Shown here: in pieces, positions 3,679 through 9,271 of the stretch
How positions within the stretch are numbered: position 1 is the stretch's first letter
Layout: the number at the start of each line of letters is the position of its first letter
Assembly (NCBI GenBank): GCA_002428685.1
Contig: DIXL01000040.1
Coordinates: forward strand, 1 to 9,271
Origin: Cloacimonetes bacterium UBA6081
GTDB lineage: Bacteria > Cloacimonadota > Cloacimonadia > Cloacimonadales > Cloacimonadaceae
Length of the DNA stretch: 9,271 nucleotides
Reading direction: 5' to 3'
Notes under the pieces: model-generated
Databases searched by the model: none
Seen by the model: the letters and a program-made list of their open reading frames with translations, nothing else
Told to the model about the DNA's origin: nothing
Translations under genes and position numbers: made by a program

Positions 3679-6537
3679 TTGAAGACAGAAATACGAATTA
3701 AAGGTGCTCAAGAGCACAATTTAAAGAACATAGATTTAGTAATTCCCCGCAATAAACTGATAGTATTTACCGGAGTTTCTGGCTCCGGAAAATCTTCTCT
3801 TGCCTTCGATACCCTATATGCAGAAGGTCAACGCCGCTATGTTGAATCCCTTTCTGCCTATGCGCGGCAGTTTTTGGGGCAAATGGAAAAGCCAAAGGTT
3901 GATTATATAGAAGGTTTATCCCCCGCCATTTCAATAGAACAGAAGGCTTCCAGCAAAAATCCCCGTTCCACTGTGGGTACTGCTACCGAGATTTATGACT
4001 ATCTAAGAGTGCTGTATGCCCGCATAGGAAAACAGTATTGCCACAATTGCGGAGAACCGGTGGGTTCGCAAACTGTTGATCAAATGATAGAACATCTAAT
4101 GCAAAGCCCGATGGGAACAAAGCTACAGGTGCTTGCCCCCTTGGTGCAAAATCGCAAAGGTGAGCACAAGGACGAGCTGGAGCAATTGCGCCAGGAAGGC
4201 TTTGTTCGCGTAAAGATAAATGGACAAATGCGCAATCTGGATGAAGAGATTGTTTTGGATAAAAAAAGCAAGCACGATATTGACGTTGTGGTAGATCGCA
4301 TCGTGCTTAAACAGGGCATAGAAAGCCGTTTGACCGATTCTTTGGAATTGGCCTTAAAATTAACCGAGGGTGTGGTAAAGATAGAATTTAGCGACACCGG
4401 CGAAGAACAGGTTCTTTCAGCTCAAAACGCCTGTGCGCATTGCAATATCGGCTTTGAAGAATTAGCTCCGCAAAGCTTTTCTTTCAATAGCCCCATCGGT
4501 GCTTGCGTTTTGTGTAACGGGCTGGGTTACAAACTTGAATTTGATCCCGATTTAATAGTCCCCGATCCGGAAATGAACATCATGGAAGGTGCTATTGCCA
4601 CTTGGGGGCGTTTGGAAGCTAAAAAGGACAGCTGGACTCTGAATATGGTTCGCAACCTGGCCAAGGCTTACAATTTTGCCCTGACTACGCCCTGGTACCA
4701 GCTTCCAGACCTGGTTAAACAGCTTATTCTTTATGGTTCCAAAGGTAAACGCTTCAAGCTTGCCTGGCAAAATGCCAATGGCAGTGGCGAATTTTTGATG
4801 CGCTACGAAGGTATTATTCCTCAATTGGAAAGGCGGATGCACGAAACCACCTCGGAAGAAATGCGCCGCTATTATATGCAGTATATCAGCGACAAACCCT
4901 GTCCCGAATGCGAAGGCAAAAAGCTGAAACCATCATCGCTGGCAGTGAAGATTGAAGGTAAAAACATTGGCGAAGTTACCTCAATGAGTATTCGTGAAGC
5001 CCATGAATTTTTTAGCAACATCCAGCTCACCGGAAATAAACTGATAATTGCGCAGGAAGTGCTGAAAGAGATTAAAAACAGGTTGGGCTTTCTGCTGAGC
5101 GTAGGGTTGCATTACCTTACATTGGACAGACGTTCTCCCACTTTGTCCGGAGGTGAGGCTCAGCGCATCAGGCTTGCCAGCCAAATTGGCAGCCAGCTTG
5201 TAGGTGTGATGTATATCTTGGACGAACCAAGCATAGGTTTGCACCAGCGGGATAACGCCAAACTGGTTAATATGCTGCTGCAACTGCGTGATTTGGGCAA
5301 CACTGTTATCGTAGTGGAACATGATGAAGATACAATGCGCAGTGCCGATAGAATTGTAGATTTTGGCCCGCGCGCAGGTATCTTTGGCGGAGAAATTATT
5401 GCCCAGGGGACTATAGACGAAATACTTGCCAATCCGGATTCTTTAACGGGTGCATACCTTTCAGGTCGTATGAAAATCCCCATTCCTGAGACCAGAGTGA
5501 AAGCCGATGCCAGGGAAATCTGCATCCACAAAGCCAGGCACAACAATTTGAAAGACATCACTGTCAGCATTCCTCTTGGCCTTTTTGTTTGCGTGACAGG
5601 TGTCTCCGGCAGCGGCAAAAGCAGCCTGATAAATCAAACGCTTTCACCCCATTTACACAATCTGTTTTTCCACAGCACTCATAAGGTGGGGAAGATGGAA
5701 TCCATCACCGGCACCGAGCATGTTGATAAAGTTATCTCTATAGATCAGCAACCCATTGGACGGACTCCACGTTCAAATCCCTGCACATATATAAAGCTGT
5801 TTGATCCTATCCGTAATTTATTTGCGGCGTTACCTTCATCCAAAATGCGTGGTTACAAACCGGGACGTTTTTCCTTTAATGTAAAAGGTGGTCGCTGTGA
5901 AGCTTGCGAAGGCGCAGGGGTAAAACAGATTGAAATGCACTTTATGGCCGATATTTATGTAACTTGCGAAGTTTGCAAAGGTATGCGTTATAATAACGAG
6001 ACTTTATCTATTCGTTACAAAGGCAAAAATATCGCTGAAGTTTTGGATATGGACGTTCAGGAAGCGGTGGATTTCTTTGATGCAGTGCCTTCGATTAAGC
6101 AAAAGCTGAAAACCTTGCATGAGGTGGGGCTGGATTATATAAAGTTGGGTCAACCTTCCACCACCCTTTCCGGAGGTGAAGCACAACGCATAAAGCTCTC
6201 CAGAGAGCTGAGTAAAACCTCCACAGGCAACACCCTCTACTTGCTGGATGAGCCCACAACCGGACTACATTTTGACGACATCAACAAACTGCTATCCGTG
6301 CTGAAAAAGCTTGTAGCAATGGGGAACACCGTGGTGGTGATAGAGCATAATCTGGACGTGATAAAATCGGCTGATTGGGTGATCGATCTTGGTCCCGAAG
6401 GCGGAGATGAGGGTGGAAAAGTGATTTGCAGCGGAACACCTGAAGCCTTGATTGCCTGTCCGGAATCCTCTACCGGATTTCACCTGAAGCAGCACTATGA
6501 CAGAGAGTTGAAACCTCCAAAACGCAAAAAGAAATGA
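3679..6537 (+). CDS. uvrA: UvrA, excinuclease ABC subunit A
   Basis: The protein has 952 residues, normal for UvrA. As a dimer with UvrB it detects bulky DNA lesions and loads UvrB in cytoplasmic nucleotide excision repair. Both ABC ATPase modules are complete: Walker A GVSGSGKSS at 32-40 and again at 641-649; ABC signatures LSGGEAQR from 489 and from 830; Walker B ILDEPS (D515/E516) and LLDEPT (D857/E858). The first zinc module is C252/C255 with C276/C279; the second is C740/C743 with C763/C766 (CEAC..CEVC). The motif GRTPRSNP before the second zinc module is also typical. The start is TTG with a good ribosome binding site; the C-terminus is Lys-rich. The stop overlaps the ATG of the next gene in ATGA, indicating translational coupling. 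No LexA-type box was recognised upstream. No damage or insertion is seen. Confidence 0.99.
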   Translation: MKTEIRIKGAQEHNLKNIDLVIPRNKLIVFTGVSGSGKSSLAFDTLYAEGQRRYVESLSAYARQFLGQMEKPKVDYIEGLSPAISIEQKASSKNPRSTVGTATEIYDYLRVLYARIGKQYCHNCGEPVGSQTVDQMIEHLMQSPMGTKLQVLAPLVQNRKGEHKDELEQLRQEGFVRVKINGQMRNLDEEIVLDKKSKHDIDVVVDRIVLKQGIESRLTDSLELALKLTEGVVKIEFSDTGEEQVLSAQNACAHCNIGFEELAPQSFSFNSPIGACVLCNGLGYKLEFDPDLIVPDPEMNIMEGAIATWGRLEAKKDSWTLNMVRNLAKAYNFALTTPWYQLPDLVKQLILYGSKGKRFKLAWQNANGSGEFLMRYEGIIPQLERRMHETTSEEMRRYYMQYISDKPCPECEGKKLKPSSLAVKIEGKNIGEVTSMSIREAHEFFSNIQLTGNKLIIAQEVLKEIKNRLGFLLSVGLHYLTLDRRSPTLSGGEAQRIRLASQIGSQLVGVMYILDEPSIGLHQRDNAKLVNMLLQLRDLGNTVIVVEHDEDTMRSADRIVDFGPRAGIFGGEIIAQGTIDEILANPDSLTGAYLSGRMKIPIPETRVKADAREICIHKARHNNLKDITVSIPLGLFVCVTGVSGSGKSSLINQTLSPHLHNLFFHSTHKVGKMESITGTEHVDKVISIDQQPIGRTPRSNPCTYIKLFDPIRNLFAALPSSKMRGYKPGRFSFNVKGGRCEACEGAGVKQIEMHFMADIYVTCEVCKGMRYNNETLSIRYKGKNIAEVLDMDVQEAVDFFDAVPSIKQKLKTLHEVGLDYIKLGQPSTTLSGGEAQRIKLSRELSKTSTGNTLYLLDEPTTGLHFDDINKLLSVLKKLVAMGNTVVVIEHNLDVIKSADWVIDLGPEGGDEGGKVICSGTPEALIACPESSTGFHLKQHYDRELKPPKRKKK

Positions 6538-9167
6538 GCACTATCCGCTTTAGTTATTCACCTCTGACGGCTGGACATCACGAAGTTGGTATTGCAGGAG
6601 ACTTTTCTGCCTGGCAGATTATTCCGCTGCAGGATTTTGGAGGAGTGTATCTTCTGGCCTTGGATTTACCGGTTGGAGTCTATAGATACAAGTTTATTGT
6701 AGATGGAAACTGGATTTATGACGAAAGCAATCCGGATAGGGAACCAGACTCTTTTGGAGGGAAGAATTCGCTGATAACCATCTCCGATGAACATCCGGCT
6801 TTAACTTGGGAAGTTGCTTTACAGCATGCCAAAAACAAGACAGTTAACGATCATGTGAAGCTTATCCGATATAGCAAAACTGCTTTTGAGCTGCGTTTTT
6901 CCTGGTATATAGGCCTGGCAGAGACGGTGCTTTTGCATCTTGCCGACAAGGTTTTTCCCCTGAAACGAATTGGGAAAACGCAGCTATCGGAAGTTTATTA
7001 CATAGTAGTAGCGGACATCTTGTCTGCTACAGACATTTCACTAAGTGTGGAGTCGTTTCAGCCACCCCCAATTTCACAGCCATCTCCCAACCCCAAGGCT
7101 GAAAGGACTACACACGACCTCGCCGATTTCACATCTGTAGTCCATGTCGCATCCAAAACGGCTGAAAGGACTACACACGACCTCGCCGAATGCACATCTG
7201 TAGTCCATGTCGCCTCCAAAACAGAGACATCTTCACAAACAATTAAGGCGACATCGACTCCAGACTTACACTCTGCAAGCAGGAGTCATTTGCACCCAGA
7301 CCCAGTATCAGAGCTTTTTCCAGATTTTAGCGGTGCAAAGGACTCATGCGATCACGACTCACAAAGCTGCACGCATGAGTCCTTTTTTAGCGGTGCAAAG
7401 GACTCAGGCGATTACGACTCACAAAGCTGCACGCAGGAGTCCTTGCTGCCAAATAAGCTAGAGGCAGATTTGAACTTGTCAACGGCAGCAATGACTCCTG
7501 CTTTCTACATCGAAATCATCTATCAAAACCAGCATCGTTTTCTGGGGGAAAATGGCTGGCATGATACAGATATATCCCCAATTGCCTTAGACATAGACAA
7601 TTATCCCATCTTTTCCATCCCCGCCTGGGTTGGCAAAGGCATTATTTATCAAATCTATCCCGATCGCTTTTGCAATGGCAATCCGGCCAATGATCCCGAC
7701 TTCAGCGAGTGGTATTATGCCGATAGCAAAACCCCACCCCCCGCAGGAGAGTTTTTGGCTCCCGAGCAGGAGTATTTTCATCTGATCAAAGACTGGAACG
7801 ACATCAGCAGTTTAAAGCAAAGTCCCTATCTGCCAACAGGTAAGCCAGATTGGTGGAGCTTTTATGGTGGTGACATACAAGGGGTGAAAAGCAAGCTGGA
7901 TTATTTGCAAGATTTGGCCATAGACATTATATATTTCAATCCCTTATGGCAAGCCAAGAGCAATCATAAATACGACAGTGCCGATTATCATAGCATAGAC
8001 CCCCATTTTGCCACAACCCCCGAAATGATAGAGTTTGTCCACCTTGCCCATGCCAAAGGCATCAGAATTATTCTTGACGTAGCTTTCAACCACACCGGCG
8101 AGACCTTTTGGGCTTTTCGTGATTGCGTGGAAAAGGGGCCGAAATCACCTTACTGGAATTGGTATGACTGGAAAAAGTGGCCGCTACCAAAACCCTTGCC
8201 TCCGAACTTTAAGCCCAAGGAATACTATCAATGCTGGTGGGGCATCAAAGACATGCCGGATTTGAACTATGACCTCAGCCGCCATCATCCGGAGGAAAAC
8301 CTTGTCCGCAACATAAAAGAAGCGCAGCCCAATGCCGCATTGGTGGACTATTTGATTTCTACGGTGCGTTGGTGGCTGCTGGATATTGGCATTGATGGCT
8401 TCAGGCTGGATGTGCCCGATGAAGTTCCTTACTGGTTCTGGGAGCTGTTTCGAGCAGAAGTGAAAAAAGCCAAGCCCGATGCCTGGATTGTTGGCGAAAT
8501 CTGGCATGATGCCGCAAATTGGGTATCTCCTTTGTATTTTGATTCGGTGATGAACTATGCTTTTTTTAAGAATCCTGTTCTGGAGTTCTTCCTTTTTTGC
8601 CTGATTGACCAAGCAGAGTTTATCGATAAAATTGAGACCGGCCTGGCATTATACCCCTTCCGTGCCTTGCAGGTGATGATGAATATGCTTGGCAGTCATG
8701 ACACCCAACGCATCTATGAACTTTGCAAGGGAGACCTGAAAAAGCTGAAATTGGCCATTACCTTTCAAATGTGCTTCATCGGAACCCCGCATATTTACTA
8801 TGGAGACGAAATTGCCATGGGTGGCAGCAAAGACCCCGACAACCGCAGACCCTTTAACTGGGACTGGATGCAGGATGCCAATGCCAGGGATTTACGCTCT
8901 TTCTATCAGGATTTGATCCGCATCCGCAAAGCAAATCCGGCTTTCAGCGAAGGCGATTTCAGCTTTGTGGATAGCCCCAAAGGAACTATTGGCTTTACCC
9001 GCTACACAACTGAGCAATCAATCTATTGCTATCTGAACTGGTCGAATAAGCCTGCTCCCTTGGCCATTCCAAGCGGGGCAAAGCTCCTGTGGGGCAAGGA
9101 CAACCTTCAAGATAGTTGCCTATCAGGTTTTTCTTCCCTTATATACCTCGTGTCATGTCAAGCATAA
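6534..9167 (+). CDS. GH13 alpha-amylase/neopullulanase-type enzyme with repeat-encoded insert
   Basis: The protein has 877 residues and no signal peptide, so it is probably cytoplasmic. It should cleave alpha-1,4 links of malto-oligosaccharides, cyclodextrins or glycogen-like glucans. Residues 1-80 resemble an AMPK/CBM48 glycogen-binding domain (GDFSAWQ, GVYRYKFIVDG, W). Residues about 105-365 resemble a CBM34-type domain. The catalytic barrel starts near 366 (YQIYPDRF, 372-379). GH13 regions are present: DVAFNH 515-520; MPDLN 574-578; GFRLDVPDE 622-630 with nucleophile D626; VGEIW with acid/base E655; GSHDTQR 720-726 with D723. All three catalytic acids are intact. Residues 171-324 are low complexity and encoded by cloverleaf repeats C and D, sitting between two strands of the CBM34-like domain (YYIVVADI and FYIEIIYQ). 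Without them the enzyme would be about 723 aa. It overlaps uvrA by 4 bp. The last base of its TAA is also the likely last base of an antisense group II intron, so the native C-terminus may differ slightly. Exact specificity is undecided. Confidence 0.96.
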   Translation: MSTIRFSYSPLTAGHHEVGIAGDFSAWQIIPLQDFGGVYLLALDLPVGVYRYKFIVDGNWIYDESNPDREPDSFGGKNSLITISDEHPALTWEVALQHAKNKTVNDHVKLIRYSKTAFELRFSWYIGLAETVLLHLADKVFPLKRIGKTQLSEVYYIVVADILSATDISLSVESFQPPPISQPSPNPKAERTTHDLADFTSVVHVASKTAERTTHDLAECTSVVHVASKTETSSQTIKATSTPDLHSASRSHLHPDPVSELFPDFSGAKDSCDHDSQSCTHESFFSGAKDSGDYDSQSCTQESLLPNKLEADLNLSTAAMTPAFYIEIIYQNQHRFLGENGWHDTDISPIALDIDNYPIFSIPAWVGKGIIYQIYPDRFCNGNPANDPDFSEWYYADSKTPPPAGEFLAPEQEYFHLIKDWNDISSLKQSPYLPTGKPDWWSFYGGDIQGVKSKLDYLQDLAIDIIYFNPLWQAKSNHKYDSADYHSIDPHFATTPEMIEFVHLAHAKGIRIILDVAFNHTGETFWAFRDCVEKGPKSPYWNWYDWKKWPLPKPLPPNFKPKEYYQCWWGIKDMPDLNYDLSRHHPEENLVRNIKEAQPNAALVDYLISTVRWWLLDIGIDGFRLDVPDEVPYWFWELFRAEVKKAKPDAWIVGEIWHDAANWVSPLYFDSVMNYAFFKNPVLEFFLFCLIDQAEFIDKIETGLALYPFRALQVMMNMLGSHDTQRIYELCKGDLKKLKLAITFQMCFIGTPHIYYGDEIAMGGSKDPDNRRPFNWDWMQDANARDLRSFYQDLIRIRKANPAFSEGDFSFVDSPKGTIGFTRYTTEQSIYCYLNWSNKPAPLAIPSGAKLLWGKDNLQDSCLSGFSSLIYLVSCQA
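7043..7267 (+). repeat. Cloverleaf coding repeat, copy C (225 bp, one arm unit duplicated)
   Basis: The terminal stem is 7043-7055/7255-7267 (13 bp, mismatch at position 5 as in A and B). Arms are 7056-7063/7097-7104 (TTTCAGCC/GGCTGAAA), 7105-7112/7136-7143 and again 7168-7175/7199-7206 (GGACTACA/TGTAGTCC), and 7207-7214/7247-7254 (ATGTCGCC/GGCGACAT, perfect). All helices abut. It encodes VESFQPPPISQPSPNPKAER, TTHDLADFTSVVHVASKT (twice, with changes) and ends KATSTPDL, in frame with the GH13 protein. Confidence 0.93.
7097..7222 (+). repeat. In-frame 63-bp tandem duplication inside copy C
   Basis: 7097-7159 and 7160-7222 are 63-bp direct repeats with three substitutions, encoding two 21-residue units beginning AERTTHDLA. 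The duplication copies GGCTGAAA plus the whole GGACTACA/TGTAGTCC hairpin, so the structure gains an extra arm while the reading frame is kept. Confidence 0.95.
7277..7503 (+). repeat. Cloverleaf coding repeat, copy D: second subfamily (227 bp)
   Basis: Nine bases after copy C, the same layout recurs with different sequences. The terminal stem is 7277-7288/7492-7503 (AAGCAGGAGTCA/TGACTCCTGCTT, perfect 12 bp). Arms are 7289-7296/7332-7339 (TTTGCACC/GGTGCAAA), 7340-7350/7372-7382 (GGACTCATGCG/CGCATGAGTCC), a duplicate at 7400-7410/7432-7442 with two mismatches, and 7443-7450/7484-7491 (TTGCTGCC/GGCAGCAA). Junctions at 7288|7289, 7339|7340, 7442|7443 and 7491|7492 leave no free base. The encoded HPDPVSELFPDF...TAAMTPAF parallels QPSPITNLFPNF...MAASTPNF of copy A, so the two subfamilies are homologous. 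Confidence 0.9.
7325..7444 (+). repeat. In-frame 60-bp tandem duplication inside copy D
   Basis: 7325-7384 and 7385-7444 are direct repeats of 60 bp with three substitutions, encoding two 20-residue units beginning SGAKDS. It duplicates the GGTGCAAA strand plus the following hairpin, the same type of unit that was duplicated independently in copy C. Confidence 0.93.
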
Positions 9168-9208
9168 TAGGGGTAGGGGAGTTATCCATTACTGGCTCCC
9201 CTCCCTCC
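9167..9208 (-). ncRNA. Group II intron domain VI with branch-point adenosine
   Basis: On the minus strand, GGGGAG (9201-9196) pairs with CTCCCC (9181-9176), A9202 with T9175, and GGG (9205-9203) with CCC (9173-9171), leaving A9174 bulged. Seven bases follow it to the presumed intron end at 9167, the usual branch-point spacing for group II introns. Confidence 0.8.
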
Positions 9209-9241
9209 GAACCGTACGTGCGGTTTTCCCGCATACGGCTC
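9209..9241 (-). ncRNA. Group II intron domain V
   Basis: On the minus strand, GAGCCGTA (9241-9234) pairs with TACGGTTC (9216-9209) and contains the AGC catalytic triad. A CG bulge (9218-9217) separates it from the upper stem TGCGG/CCGCA, which carries a GAAAA loop. The total is 33 nt, close to the usual 34. This is the standard domain V fold. Confidence 0.88.
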
Positions 9242-9271
9242 TCCAGAAAACAGGTTACTCATTTAAGAGAC

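Larger units (their letters stand above)
9167..9271 (-). mobile_element. 3' end of a group II intron (5' part beyond the window)
   Basis: The minus strand carries a domain V hairpin followed at once by a domain VI stem with a bulged A and an AY 3' end (A9168, T9167). These are the catalytic and branch-point parts of bacterial group II introns. The intron would be antisense to the GH13 gene, with its 3' splice site at about 9167/9166. The rest, including any reverse transcriptase/maturase, must lie to the right of the window. The 30 bp at 9242-9271 is too short to interpret. Confidence 0.85.

Noticed and set aside
4080..5618. Several minus-strand ORFs of 96-152 codons inside uvrA
   Set aside because: They lie entirely within a highly conserved, complete uvrA on the other strand and lack start signals.
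7043..7503. Classical MITE or insertion sequence
   Set aside because: Terminal inverted repeats exist, but no transposase is in the window and no consistent target-site duplication is visible at copies A-D. The mechanism of spread is left open.
8184..8612. 142-codon minus-strand ORF within the GH13 catalytic domain
   Set aside because: Antisense shadow of conserved GH13 motifs.

Overview
Organism and overall character. The window (about 45% GC by eye) comes from a bacterium: it carries a bacterial UvrA, Shine-Dalgarno-led genes, a TTG start and a group II intron end. A syntrophic/anaerobic candidate-phylum bacterium of the Cloacimonadota type is my best guess, but that is an impression and not a demonstration. 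The right 60% is a conserved chromosomal operon. The left 40% is a repeat-rich accessory area with small and broken genes.

Layout. 1-446: a REP-like hairpin repeat, a probable terminator, a 14-bp tandem repeat, and a small minus-strand gene (285-446) whose end runs into that repeat. 502-849 (minus) and 914-1590 (plus): two divergent, damaged genes of unknown function, each carrying a 171-bp copy of a structured repeat. 1824-2955 (minus): a two-gene unit with a good promoter and terminator, encoding an exported tandem OB-fold-like protein and a membrane-anchored protein with an acidic Glu-Ala tail. 2956-3678: a gene-free 0.7-kb interval packed with dispersed repeats. 3679-6537: uvrA (TTG start). 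6534-9167: a GH13 amylase/neopullulanase-type enzyme, overlapping the uvrA stop by 4 bp. 9167-9271: the 3' end (domains V and VI) of a group II intron on the minus strand, abutting the end of the GH13 gene.

The notable system. Four well-formed copies and one decayed copy of a repeat family are present: A 527-697 (minus), B 1024-1194, C 7043-7267, D 7277-7503 and E 3268-3449 (decayed). Each can fold as a four-way junction: a terminal stem closes three arms of about 48 nt, and no base is left unpaired at the junction. Stem sequences differ between copies but keep pairing through compensatory changes. The copies also share one open reading frame (VESFQP...LFPN...ERTTH...VVH...STPDL in A-C, a recognisable relative in D). 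Copies A-D all lie in sense orientation and in the frame of the gene that carries them. In the GH13 enzyme, C and D together add about 154 residues inside a beta-sandwich domain ahead of the catalytic barrel. Arm units in C and D were duplicated by 63 and 60 bp, both multiples of three. This resembles the principle of Rickettsia palindromic elements (selfish DNA tolerated inside proteins), but the cloverleaf architecture and sequence are ones I do not recognise.

How the genes work together. uvrA (nucleotide excision repair) and the GH13 gene (alpha-glucan breakdown) are translationally coupled but have no obvious functional link. The two exported proteins at 1824-2955 form their own unit. The left-hand small genes look like remnants of a mobile or prophage-like region.
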